A stretch of 64,000 bases of DNA from Pedobacter chitinilyticus (GTDB lineage: Bacteria > Bacteroidota > Bacteroidia > Sphingobacteriales > Sphingobacteriaceae). How positions within the stretch are numbered: position 1 is the first letter of the stretch; each line of letters starts with the position of its first letter. A model generated the notes under the pieces. It ran no database searches. It was not told the DNA's origin and worked only from the letters and a program-made list of their open reading frames with translations. This document shows positions 55,404 through 63,819 of the stretch, piece by piece. The stretch lies in NCBI RefSeq assembly GCF_003313385.1, contig NZ_QMHN01000003.1, positions 475,096 to 539,095 of the forward strand, given 5' to 3'. The position numbers and the translations under genes are program-made.

Positions 55404-56552
55404 TTAGTTGGTGATAGCTGTACTAAAATCAACAAACAGTTTAAACAAATTTTCGTAAGCCGTTAAGGGCAATGTTTCCGCTTTATCATCTACATCATGA
55501 TAAGCCGCAATACCACCTTGTGTATAAAGAAAAAATGCAGGCACACCCTTTTCTGTAAAGAAATAATGATCGCTGTTGGCAGCCTTGCCTCTAGCGTTAA
55601 TTTTTGCGAGCAATTGCTTTTCGTTGTTGATTTTGTTCAGCAAAGCAAATTCTTGTGCGTGAATGGTGGCGTTTACCACGGTTGCACCCGTTTCGCCCGT
55701 GCCAACCAAGTCTAAATTCCATAAAAAGCGAATGTTTTTAAGAGGAATCAAAGGGTTTTCGGTGAAGTATTTGGAACCCAATAAGCCTGCTTCTTCGGCC
55801 GCAAAGCAGATAAAAGCGACGCTGTATTTCGGTGGATGGACAGCATAGTACTTGGCCAAATCTAGCAACATGGCTACGCCGCTGGCGTTATCATTAGCTC
55901 CTGGGAAAAAGGTTTTTGAACCCATGCCACCCAAATGATCATAGTGAGCGGTAAATACCAAAATCGAATCGGGTTTTGTCGTTCCCTTAATGATGGCGCC
56001 GACATTAGCTGCGGTAAAATTGGGGACCAGTTCATTGGTCATATTAAGCTCGATGTGTGAAAGGGGCAATGAAACCGAATTTTTGTTGACCTCTACAATG
56101 GTGTAATCAAGAGCCTGCTGCGAAACTGACCATGTAAGCTTGGGTTGCAGGCTAATGGCAATTTGGCCGCTTTTACTTAAATAAGTAGTACTGTCTTTTT
56201 GAATTAAACTATCGCTAGCGGTAGTACCCTTGCTGGCCTGATGGACGATAAAATCCTTACCAGGGATTAATGTTTTCCCGTTTAGTTTCAGCGACATGTT
56301 GCTTGGGAAAGTGTTTACGGGAAAAGAGAAGAACTGCTTGTAGCTATTGCCGCTCAATGGAGAAAGCCCAAACTTTTTGAACTCGTTTTCAATAAAATCG
56401 GCAGCCTTGCCCATGCCATTATTGGTGTAACCGCGTCCCCAATATTTTTTTGAGGTAAGCGTGCTGATGGTTTTTTTGGCGTAGTTGAGGTCTTGTGCAA
56501 AGGATTGGAGACAGCCAAGACTAAGTATCGCAAATAATAGGATTCGGGACAT
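55404..56552 (-). CDS. Secreted M28-family metallopeptidase
   Basis: A 382-residue exported peptidase starting MSRILLFAILSLGCLQSFAQ. A 14-codon longer frame to 56594 would begin inside a strong hairpin and place residues before the signal peptide, so I chose the inner ATG. M28 zinc ligands are in TAHYDHLGG, GANDNASGVAMLLDLA, AAEEAGLLGSKYF, LDLVGTG and AYHDVDDKAE. The first 160 mature residues are the usual PA-like region. It would release amino acids from peptides outside the inner membrane. It lies downstream of the iron operon on the same strand, separated by a hairpin that overlaps its leader. Confidence 0.87.
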   Translation of the reverse strand: MSRILLFAILSLGCLQSFAQDLNYAKKTISTLTSKKYWGRGYTNNGMGKAADFIENEFKKFGLSPLSGNSYKQFFSFPVNTFPSNMSLKLNGKTLIPGKDFIVHQASKGTTASDSLIQKDSTTYLSKSGQIAISLQPKLTWSVSQQALDYTIVEVNKNSVSLPLSHIELNMTNELVPNFTAANVGAIIKGTTKPDSILVFTAHYDHLGGMGSKTFFPGANDNASGVAMLLDLAKYYAVHPPKYSVAFICFAAEEAGLLGSKYFTENPLIPLKNIRFLWNLDLVGTGETGATVVNATIHAQEFALLNKINNEKQLLAKINARGKAANSDHYFFTEKGVPAFFLYTQGGIAAYHDVDDKAETLPLTAYENLFKLFVDFSTAITN

Positions 56553-56555
56553 AAC

Positions 56556-56603
56556 AAAAATGCTTTGTGCCACAAGATATAAATTTGTGTGCACAAAGCA
56601 TTT
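56556..56603 (-). terminator. Long hairpin between iron operon and M28 gene
   Basis: AAATGCTTTGTGC (56558-56570) pairs with GCACAAAGCATTT (56591-56603); CACAA/TTGTG (56571-56575, 56585-56589) extends the stem to 18 bp with a one-base bulge. On the minus strand a T run follows, so it should terminate the iron operon. It ends only a few bases before the M28 start. Confidence 0.85.
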
Positions 56604-56624
56604 CGATCTATGGGTGAAAAGGAA

Positions 56625-57548
56625 TTATCCTTTTACCAAATAAGCATTGATGATTTTGGTGATTTCTTCTTTGTTTTTAGCCGAAGTCCAGTTCTCTTTT
56701 ACCGATTGCGCATTAGCGGCGAAGAATTTTTCGTAAAGGAGCTTGTTGTCTACTTTCGAAGTTAATTTAATGGTGCTGTTGTTGGCAAATACATTATCCC
56801 AAATGTCACGAGCATCTTTCCAGAAACCTTCGTTCTTTTTCCACCATTCCTGTGCGTAGCCAAATGACTTTGGATCTGTTTTCACAAACTCCTCTAAACC
56901 TTTTTCTTGGGCAATTAATTTATCTTTTGCACCTGGCGCACGAACAATTTTCTTGTTGTCTTGCTCAAACATCCATCCCGTAGGGGTGATGTATACAAAG
57001 TTACGACGGTTCAATACGTTATAGTCGTTACGTTCAGTATGCTCACGGCGTGGAAGCGGCGAATCTGAATAGCTTAACCATTGTGATCTACCATCAACAT
57101 GAACCCAGCTACCAATGGCTTGGTAACGTGGACTGTCATCTACTTGAAAAACCTTTTGGGTCCATTTGCCTTTATATTCTTCTGGCTTTAAGGTTACGTT
57201 TTTCCAGGTGTCTTCTTTTTCAAAAGCTAATATTTTTGGATCTTCATAAGTCCAATCCTCACGCCAGTGCTTAATGATCATGCTGTCGCCTCTCATGACC
57301 AAAAGGTGTTGGATCACGATTTTTTTAGGCGAATCTTCTACAATGATGGCAATCTCTTTAGCTGAAGAGCGGTGTCTGTCATGAAACTTGTAATCATCAT
57401 CAGGAGAAAAGGTCTCTGCGTAGTTAAAAGTAACTTTATAGAAGCCTGCCAATGATTTAATAGCGTTGCGATCTTGTTCTAACTTGTTTTGGGCCGCAAC
57501 ACTCATAGCGGCACATATTAACACGATAATTAAGTTTATTTTTTTCAT
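56625..57548 (-). CDS. DUF6607-family secreted protein of the iron operon
   Basis: A 307-residue protein with signal peptide (1-19, ending MSVAAQ). The family can be recognised by AGFYKVTFNYAETFSPDDDYKFHDRH, IIKHWREDWTYEDPKI, GKWTQKVFQVDDSPRYQ and ERNDYNVLNRRNF. DUF6607 proteins usually accompany TonB receptors and PepSY proteins in Proteobacteria and Bacteroidota, as here, but no biochemical role is known to me. The many Trp, Asp and His residues suggest that it binds something. It is the last gene of the three-gene operon and ends at the hairpin near 56600. Confidence 0.8.
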   Translation of the reverse strand: MKKINLIIVLICAAMSVAAQNKLEQDRNAIKSLAGFYKVTFNYAETFSPDDDYKFHDRHRSSAKEIAIIVEDSPKKIVIQHLLVMRGDSMIIKHWREDWTYEDPKILAFEKEDTWKNVTLKPEEYKGKWTQKVFQVDDSPRYQAIGSWVHVDGRSQWLSYSDSPLPRREHTERNDYNVLNRRNFVYITPTGWMFEQDNKKIVRAPGAKDKLIAQEKGLEEFVKTDPKSFGYAQEWWKKNEGFWKDARDIWDNVFANNSTIKLTSKVDNKLLYEKFFAANAQSVKENWTSAKNKEEITKIINAYLVKG

Positions 57549-57564
57549 TTTAATGGGATTGATT

Positions 57565-58746
57565 TTAATTTATTTGTGTTTTCGGCTGTTTGGATGGGTT
57601 AGATTTTTTCTTTTTTCGTCCAATCCAAATAACTAATCCAGTAATTGGTAAGCTCGCAGCAATTAAACTGGCGATAAACGCTAGGATTTTTCCAGGCAAG
57701 CCTGCAATTGCTCCAATATGGATATCGTAATTCATTCGGATGATTTTATCTGCTGTACTCGTATTCTTAAATCTACCAAAGACATGCTTTACCTCAATTT
57801 TTTTTAACGTATGCTGATCAAAGTATCGGTAATCGGCTTTCCAATAAGTATTTGGATCTGGATTTTTAGCAATCTCTATCGCACCTTTTGTATCCTCAGG
57901 AATATGTACGTCGATGCTGCCCTGAAAAGAGGGGTCTTCTTTAAGAGATTTAGCCCAAAGTTGGTCAGCGGCCGCAGCATTTAATTGAAGTTTAGCCGAA
58001 TATGTAGTATCAGAATAGGTTTCTTCAAAAAGGTTCATGCTTTTACCTCCAGAGCTTGCCCAGTAAACCGATTTGGCAAACCACTGAAATCCCATGATCA
58101 TTCCCGTTAAACCAATAAATATGGCGATGAAGGCAATGTAAAAGCCCAATACATTGTGTAGGTCATAATTTAGCCTGCGCCATTTTGATTTCAGTTTTAC
58201 CGTGAACCGTTGTTTTCTTGCTGCTTTGCTCTTTGGCCACCATAAAATTAGACCAGAGATGAGCAAGAAGACAAACATCATGGTTGCTGTGGTGAGTATA
58301 GGTTGGCCAATTTGCGGAGGCAACCATAGGTAGTAATGGCCCATAATCACGACTCTGAAAAAGTCCTCATCCATGTTTTTTACCTTCAGGACTTCTCCAG
58401 TGTACTGATTGACAAATACGATATAGTAATAGGTCGGCGAATCGTGGTAATAAACAACTTGTGTCGTTCTACCAGGCTGATAAGTTACGCTATGCGCTTT
58501 TTTGTTGGGTAGGGCTTTATCGGCAATGGCCTTGAGTTGCGTAGGCGCTAAAAGGGGCTTACTTTGTGTTTCTGTAAAGCGGTAGGGTTGAGTCGCATCC
58601 TCGATTTCCCTTTCGAAAGCCAAGATGCAGCCTGTAATACCCAAGAAAACTACAAATAGTCCTGATAATAAGCCAAGCCACAGGTGCAGCCTACCTATCC
58701 AATACTTAAATGTATGTTTATTTTTTATCGGTTTTTTATAGCCCAT
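57565..58746 (-). CDS. PepSY-associated TM-helix protein (ferric reductase-like)
   Basis: A 393-residue inner-membrane protein with four membrane helices: about 23-45 (WLGLLSGLFVVFLGITGCILAF), 150-172, 195-220 and 350-375. Typical residues are the HLWLGL start with His and the second H-containing motif DLHNVLGFYIAF, with PepSY-like domains between helices. In this family histidines at membrane faces bind haem, and the protein is thought to reduce ferric siderophores or reach them after uptake. Location in an operon with a siderophore receptor supports a role in iron release. It starts 67 bases after the receptor gene, across a hairpin, and ends 16 bases before the DUF6607 gene. Confidence 0.85.
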   Translation of the reverse strand: MGYKKPIKNKHTFKYWIGRLHLWLGLLSGLFVVFLGITGCILAFEREIEDATQPYRFTETQSKPLLAPTQLKAIADKALPNKKAHSVTYQPGRTTQVVYYHDSPTYYYIVFVNQYTGEVLKVKNMDEDFFRVVIMGHYYLWLPPQIGQPILTTATMMFVFLLISGLILWWPKSKAARKQRFTVKLKSKWRRLNYDLHNVLGFYIAFIAIFIGLTGMIMGFQWFAKSVYWASSGGKSMNLFEETYSDTTYSAKLQLNAAAADQLWAKSLKEDPSFQGSIDVHIPEDTKGAIEIAKNPDPNTYWKADYRYFDQHTLKKIEVKHVFGRFKNTSTADKIIRMNYDIHIGAIAGLPGKILAFIASLIAASLPITGLVIWIGRKKKKSNPSKQPKTQIN

Positions 58747-58762
58747 ACGGTTTAATCTAAAG

Positions 58763-58797
58763 CAAAACCAACCTAGCTTCTAGCCAGGTTGGTTTTG
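58763..58797 (-). promoter_or_regulatory. Intercistronic hairpin in the iron operon
   Basis: CAAAACCAACCT (58763-58774) pairs perfectly with AGGTTGGTTTTG (58786-58797). On the minus strand the stem ends in TTTTG, a weak terminator. It would allow more receptor than PepSY protein to be made. Confidence 0.65.
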
Positions 58798-58813
58798 GCA
58801 ATAAGAAGGTTAA

Positions 58814-61222
58814 TTAAAATTTATAGGCAATACTTAACCTATAATTTCTTGGCGCTTCTGCTTGCCACGAATACACGCCCAAGTCGTAACTAGGGGCATT
58901 CCAATAGCCCGTGTAGTAAGCACCTGTGTATAAATATTTGTCTAATACGTTAAATACATTAGCATTTATCCTCAGGCTCTTGTTCTCCCAAAATAATCCG
59001 CCATCTAGTTTAAAGTAATCAGGTAGGTTTCGCTCCTCGTTGGTGCCGCTGAAAGTACCCATGGCACGGCCAGCTAAATGACTAAAGCCAGCCGAAATGC
59101 CAGCACCTTTTAAGGTACCATTTTGCAAAGTGTAGCTTAACCATGCGTTAGCGGTATGTTTAGCAAAGCCTGGTACGACCTCTCCAACGGCAACGCTTTT
59201 AACGCCAGGAGCAACTTTGGTTACTTTTCCATCCGTATAAGCGTAGTTAGCAATCAATTTTAAGCCAGATATGATTTCACCACGAAGATCAAACTCAATA
59301 CCTTGAGCCCTTTTTTCGCCGATAACGATGCTGTAGCTTTCACCAGCGGTATTTGTTGGATCAGCAGCTAACTCATTTTGTTTCAAGATACGGTAAACCG
59401 ATACGGTAGTGTTCCACTTGCCATCTAACCAATCTTTTTTAATCCCAGCTTCGTAATTGGTACCAGTTAGTGGAAGGTTTTTTTCGCCATTGCGCAAAAT
59501 GCCCGACTGTGGCAAGAAGGACTGATCGTAAACGGCATAAACGGCAGTGTTTTTATCAATTGAGTAACTTAAACCAATTCTTGGCGTAACCTTTTTTGCT
59601 TTTTCAGCATTGGCGCCGTAAGCAGATTGGTTAACATAAGTATATCGCCCAGCTAAAGTTAACCTTAGTTTATTGTCAAAGAAACCTAGCTCATCTTGTA
59701 AGTAAGCACTTAGATATTTTTGGTCGATGATATTCGTTCCAGCTCTTACTTTTAAGCTAGTGCTTCTATCAAAAGCTGGATATCCGTTTGCTGGATATCC
59801 GTAATTGGGATTGTTAACGTTAAAAGGTGCACTTGGTAAATCTAAATCATGCGATTGTCCCCAATCAGCCATGTAATCTTTTTTACCACCATCAAATCCT
59901 ACTAAAATTCTATGTACAATACCACCAGTTTTAGCTTGACCATTCACGAAGAATTGAGCCAATTTCATGGTGCTTTCTGCATCCCAAATGGCTACATTTC
60001 TAATGATGGTGTTATTAGTGTAGACTGCGGAAGGCCAAGAGCTGTAGCCATTTTGTAAATATTTTGAATACGCTACTTGCGCAGTGGCTTTCCAAGTATC
60101 GCTGAAATTATGCTGCAAGTTTATAAATGAACTATGGTCGTTTATTCTGGTATCGGGTACTCCGGGCTGAGTTAGAGTAAAGTTTCTTGGTAAAGTAGCA
60201 TAGCCATTAGGACTAAAAATGTAATATGAACCTACTTCCGTCATTTTTGCATTTTGTAAAGCATACTCGGCTGTGATTTTGGTTTTATTGCTTAATTGAT
60301 AGCTCAATGATGGCGCAAAAGTATAGCGATCGTTGTTTTCAAAAGGCCTAAAAGAACCTTTGGTTTGTGCCGCTGCATTTAGCCTAAATAGCAGCTTGCC
60401 ATCGTTGGTAATTTTATGATCGAAATCAATAGCGGTTCTATACAGATCATAGCTTCCCACGGTGAAAGAAACCTCTCCTTTGTTAATTCCTGTAGGCTTT
60501 TTGGTTACTACATTGTATAGCCCACTTGGGTCGCCGTTACCTAGCATAAAGCCAGCAGGTCCTTTTACAAACTCGATATGGTCTACAAAGCTCATGTCTT
60601 CAGTTAATGGCCCCCAGTAAGAATTCACAAAATTGAAGCCGTTACGCATTGCCTGTACTTGAGAACCTCTCATTTTGATGTTGGTGTATAAGTCTCCCCA
60701 ATGCTCAGCTCTGGCTGCACCACTTACGTTTCTTACTAAACCGTCGCTCATGCTGATGATTTGTTGATCTTTAATGAGCTGTTCGCTCACAGTTTGTATA
60801 TTCTGTGCTGCTTCTAAGAGAGGTTCGTTTAACCTGAGGGAGGCGGACGGCAAGCTTACTTTATACTTGTTTTTCTTACCTGCAATAGTTACTTCTTTTA
60901 ATGCCTCATTATTTTCAGTAAGTATGAAGTTTACATACGCTGTTTCTCCCGCACTAACGGTAATTGATTCTTCTTGGGTGTTTAAGCCAACCGCACTAAC
61001 TTTTAAGATATAGCTACCTGGTTTTATCTTATGGAAAGTGTAGGCTCCGTTATCATCAGTTAACGTATTTTGTGTTTTTTCTTTCAGCCCTATGCTGATA
61101 AAAGCAGCGGGCTGGCCGTCAGATGTCGTTATTTTCCCTTTTATACTTCCATTTTGTTGAGCAAAGGCCGTATTATGAAATATAATCAAAAGTATGAGCG
61201 CTAAACGGAGTCGTATTTTCAT
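58814..61222 (-). CDS. TonB-dependent siderophore receptor
   Basis: An 802-residue outer-membrane receptor, starting MKIRLRLALILLIIFHNTAFAQ. The frame extends 12 codons further, but those lack signal character. Domains are a carboxypeptidase-regulatory-like N-terminus (about 25-100, GSIKGKITTSDGQPAAF), a plug (about 120-260, EQLIKDQQIISMSDGLVRNVSG, VEFVKGPAGFMLGNGDPSG, NVVTKKPT) and a barrel with the FhuE/FpvA-like end GLFWENKSLRINANVFNVLD and last strand YRLSIAYKF. The FVKGPAGF...GDPSG motif is typical of siderophore receptors such as those for ferrichrome or coprogen. The ligand cannot be fixed. It is the first gene of the three-gene iron operon. Confidence 0.9.
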   Translation of the reverse strand: MKIRLRLALILLIIFHNTAFAQQNGSIKGKITTSDGQPAAFISIGLKEKTQNTLTDDNGAYTFHKIKPGSYILKVSAVGLNTQEESITVSAGETAYVNFILTENNEALKEVTIAGKKNKYKVSLPSASLRLNEPLLEAAQNIQTVSEQLIKDQQIISMSDGLVRNVSGAARAEHWGDLYTNIKMRGSQVQAMRNGFNFVNSYWGPLTEDMSFVDHIEFVKGPAGFMLGNGDPSGLYNVVTKKPTGINKGEVSFTVGSYDLYRTAIDFDHKITNDGKLLFRLNAAAQTKGSFRPFENNDRYTFAPSLSYQLSNKTKITAEYALQNAKMTEVGSYYIFSPNGYATLPRNFTLTQPGVPDTRINDHSSFINLQHNFSDTWKATAQVAYSKYLQNGYSSWPSAVYTNNTIIRNVAIWDAESTMKLAQFFVNGQAKTGGIVHRILVGFDGGKKDYMADWGQSHDLDLPSAPFNVNNPNYGYPANGYPAFDRSTSLKVRAGTNIIDQKYLSAYLQDELGFFDNKLRLTLAGRYTYVNQSAYGANAEKAKKVTPRIGLSYSIDKNTAVYAVYDQSFLPQSGILRNGEKNLPLTGTNYEAGIKKDWLDGKWNTTVSVYRILKQNELAADPTNTAGESYSIVIGEKRAQGIEFDLRGEIISGLKLIANYAYTDGKVTKVAPGVKSVAVGEVVPGFAKHTANAWLSYTLQNGTLKGAGISAGFSHLAGRAMGTFSGTNEERNLPDYFKLDGGLFWENKSLRINANVFNVLDKYLYTGAYYTGYWNAPSYDLGVYSWQAEAPRNYRLSIAYKF

Positions 61223-61287
61223 TTTATTATTATTTGGATTAATTCTAAACTGCTGCAAATTAACGACACCGCTCCGTTTAATCCAAA

Positions 61288-61310
61288 TTATTTTTAATTA
61301 TTCTAAATAA
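61288..61310. promoter_or_regulatory. Candidate iron-regulator operator
   Basis: TTATTTTTAA-TTA-TTCTAAATAA is a palindrome matching at 8 of 10 arm positions, located in the divergent region between the siderophore receptor and the FAD oxidoreductase. A second half-site, TTTAGAATTAATCC, lies near 61230 on the minus strand. The TTTAGAA/TTCTAAA arms resemble iron-dependent repressor sites of Bacteroidota, as far as I recall. Confidence 0.4.
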
Positions 61311-61369
61311 AGATGTTTGTAAGCTCGTAACTTTTTCGCTTTTCTACTGTTGTTGAAAAAAAACATCTT

Positions 61370-62572
61370 ATGGACATTAGATCTAATGAGCCTTATTGGC
61401 TAGTCAACAATGGTATTTTAAATGCTTATCCTTCTTTACGAAAAGATATGGTTTGCGATGTTTTAATTGTTGGTGCAGGGATCACAGGAGCATTAATGGC
61501 GCATGCTTGCGTGGCCGAGGGTTTCAATACCTTGCTTATTGATAAGCGGGAAATTGCCAATGGAAGCACTTCCGCAACCACGTCGATGCTACAATATGAA
61601 ATTGATGTGCCTTTATATCAACTGGAGAAATTAATAGGAGAAGTTGGGGCAGTGTCCAGCTACAAAGCTTGTAGGAACTCCATTTGGGATTTGAAGAAAA
61701 TTGCTGAAGAAATTAAATCAGAAGCGGGATTTCAATCTAAAAACTCACTTTACTTTGCGGGAAGCGGAAAAGATGAAAAGTGGCTGAAATTGGAATTTGA
61801 GAAAAGACTGAAAGCAGGATTCGATGTGAAATGGTTGGATAAAGAGCAAATTCAGGCTAACTATGGTTTGCAATCGGAAGGTGGGATTTTATCAGCAGAT
61901 GGCGCTAGTGTAGATGCTTTTAGGTTGGCTCATGAACTGTTGGCGTATAACCACAAGAGAGGTTTAGCCGTTTTTGATAAAACCGAGCTGATGAAAGTTA
62001 AATATCTAAAAGATGAAGTGTTGGTAGAAACAGATACCAATTCTAAAATTAGAGCGAAAAAGATCATTTATTGCACTGGTTATGAAAGTGCAAAGCTCAT
62101 TCCAGAGAAAATAGTGAATTTAAAAAGCACTTATGCGATGGTTAGCGAACGTATGAATGGCGCTACCTCTGCCATTTATGATACGCTTTTTTGGAATACA
62201 GATAGCCCATATTTGTATATGCGGAGTACTGCAGATCACCGTCTTTTGGTAGGGGGTGAAGACGAAAATTTTAGAAATCCAGTATTGCGAGATGCCTTGT
62301 TAAACAAAAAAGAGAAGAAACTTTTGAAGGCCATCAATAAGCTGATGCCCAATATTGACTTCATTGCCGACTTTGCTTGGTGTGGTACTTTTGGCGAAAC
62401 AAAGGATGGATTGCCTTACATTGGCCCTCACCCCAAATTCCCAAACAGTTATTTTTGCTTGGGATTTGGAGGGAATGGAATTACGTTCTCGGTAATAGGG
62501 GCCAATATGATCGTGGGAATGCTACGAAACGAAATAGATCCCCTAGCTTATTTTTTTAGGTTTGGCAGGTAA
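61370..62572 (+). CDS. FAD-dependent oxidoreductase (DAO family)
   Basis: A 400-residue protein with the N-terminal FAD-binding motif VLIVGAGITGALMAHAC and the acidic strand end LLIDKREIANGSTSATTSMLQYE, a substrate domain, and the C-terminal FAD motif WCGTFGETKDGLPYIGPHP followed by FCLGFGGNGITFSVIGANM. DAO-family proteins oxidise amines or amino acids such as glycine or sarcosine; the substrate here is not known. No signal peptide or membrane helix is visible, so it is cytoplasmic. It ends right next to the convergent DUF4397 gene. Confidence 0.82.
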   Translation: MDIRSNEPYWLVNNGILNAYPSLRKDMVCDVLIVGAGITGALMAHACVAEGFNTLLIDKREIANGSTSATTSMLQYEIDVPLYQLEKLIGEVGAVSSYKACRNSIWDLKKIAEEIKSEAGFQSKNSLYFAGSGKDEKWLKLEFEKRLKAGFDVKWLDKEQIQANYGLQSEGGILSADGASVDAFRLAHELLAYNHKRGLAVFDKTELMKVKYLKDEVLVETDTNSKIRAKKIIYCTGYESAKLIPEKIVNLKSTYAMVSERMNGATSAIYDTLFWNTDSPYLYMRSTADHRLLVGGEDENFRNPVLRDALLNKKEKKLLKAINKLMPNIDFIADFAWCGTFGETKDGLPYIGPHPKFPNSYFCLGFGGNGITFSVIGANMIVGMLRNEIDPLAYFFRFGR

Positions 62573-63274
62573 TTATTGATGTACAATGATTTGCCCGTTG
62601 AAAGTCCTTTCATTAGCATCTGGGGTAACTTTCCCGCCTGCAAGTACGGTATAGAAAGTACCTTTTACAAGTGTTCTTTCAACCGTAGCTTTTACGGTGG
62701 TAGTTGAAGCGCCTTTGATTTCTAATACTTTTGCACCAGGATCAACGGCTACAAACCCGCTGTAGGCCTTATACGCTTTATTGGTAGCAAGATTAGTAGT
62801 GGCATCTTTAATGCCTAAATCTAAAGCCGCTGCATCTGGAGATAGGTTGATAAAACGAACATAAGCTTTTTCCGTAGAGGTGTTTGAAAAGTCATCAGTT
62901 AAAAGTAGCCCGTCGAAATTACCGCTAGTACCTACCAGATATAAGGTAGAAAAAGCGCTAGTTGCTATAGCAACATTTTTGGTATAAATAGAAGCAGTTT
63001 CGCCAGCTGTGGTGAACTTAACATCATAAGTGCCGGTATTAAGTTGGGCATATTTTATGCCGCCAGCATAAGGTAGTGCGGCACTATTGGCTTTCGTAGT
63101 GTTAATATACGCATCGTAAGTGGTTGAGCTAGGAGAAGCATTGTAGATACTTAGAGATCCATAGTTTGCAACTGGTGTGTCACTTTTTCCACAAGCAGAA
63201 ATTAAAGTAACTGCGGCAATCGCAAGCAAAAGAAATAAAGCTTTGAATGATGATTTTGTATAGGTTGTATTCAT
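62573..63274 (-). CDS. DUF4397-domain lipoprotein
   Basis: A 233-residue lipoprotein, lipobox at Cys28 (LISACGKSD). Two DUF4397-type beta repeats are seen: SLSIYNASPSSTTYDAYINT with GGIKYAQLNTGTYDVKF, and AYVRFINLSPDAAALDLGI with FVAVDPGAKVLEI. DUF4397 proteins in Bacteroidota are probably anchored outside the cell or in the periplasm, but their function is unknown. The gene has its own promoter in the AT-rich region after 63274. Confidence 0.85.
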   Translation of the reverse strand: MNTTYTKSSFKALFLLLAIAAVTLISACGKSDTPVANYGSLSIYNASPSSTTYDAYINTTKANSAALPYAGGIKYAQLNTGTYDVKFTTAGETASIYTKNVAIATSAFSTLYLVGTSGNFDGLLLTDDFSNTSTEKAYVRFINLSPDAAALDLGIKDATTNLATNKAYKAYSGFVAVDPGAKVLEIKGASTTTVKATVERTLVKGTFYTVLAGGKVTPDANERTFNGQIIVHQ

Positions 63275-63592
63275 GTTAAAGAGTTGATGACAATTTAGTC
63301 TGTCTGAAAATTAAGTTATAAATATACAAATATTGGTTTTATCGATTTTATTTCGATGTTAAACTTTGTTAAATAAAGGATTTCGAATGCTAGCGGTCGA
63401 TTTCTTTTAAGGCAATACGCAAGGTTAATCTGTTTCGCTACAAGTGGGACATAAATATCAGATATTCCTGCTTTTTCGAATATTAAGGAATGTTAAACAA
63501 AATGTAAAAAAATACGAATTCTATTGCACAACTCAATTTTTATTTAAACCTTTGCGGCACAATCAATTCAATAGTATTGATTTTATAAAAAA

Positions 63593-63727
63593 GTGAGTAA
63601 ACAAATCGTCCATAAATTATCTGTTTTAGAGGCCAAAAGCATGGCCCCTAACGGCTATTTTATTGAACGTTTACGACCCGTATTCCATATCACTACAAGT
63701 CGGCAACTCTTTACGCCGCGGATTTAA
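63593..63727 (+). CDS. Possible leader peptide with arginine codons
   Basis: A 44-codon frame from GTG 63593, or a 28-codon frame from ATG 63641, ends at TAA 63725-63727. Its second half has four arginine codons of three types (CGT, CGA, CGG, CGG), in IERLRPVFH and TSRQLFTPRI. It stands upstream of what looks like the first gene of an arginine-synthesis cluster, as a classic attenuator would. The length of about 40 residues is long for a leader, and it may instead be a real small protein or chance. Confidence 0.3.
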   Translation: MSKQIVHKLSVLEAKSMAPNGYFIERLRPVFHITTSRQLFTPRI

Positions 63728-63771
63728 GTCATACCCGTAGGGAACTTAAACCCATGAGGAATTGATCCTCA
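63723..63771 (+). promoter_or_regulatory. Two hairpins downstream of the possible leader peptide
   Basis: TTTAAGT (63723-63729) pairs with ACTTAAA (63744-63750), with CCC/GGG pairing inside (63734-63736, 63740-63742). This stem includes the leader stop codon. A second hairpin TGAGGA-ATTGA-TCCTCA spans 63755-63771. Neither is followed by a T run. Together they could be a translation- or transcription-control structure. Confidence 0.35.
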
Positions 63772-63819
63772 ATAAAAACCCAATTAACAAGAATACCATA
63801 TTTTTTCGTTAAAGAATTA

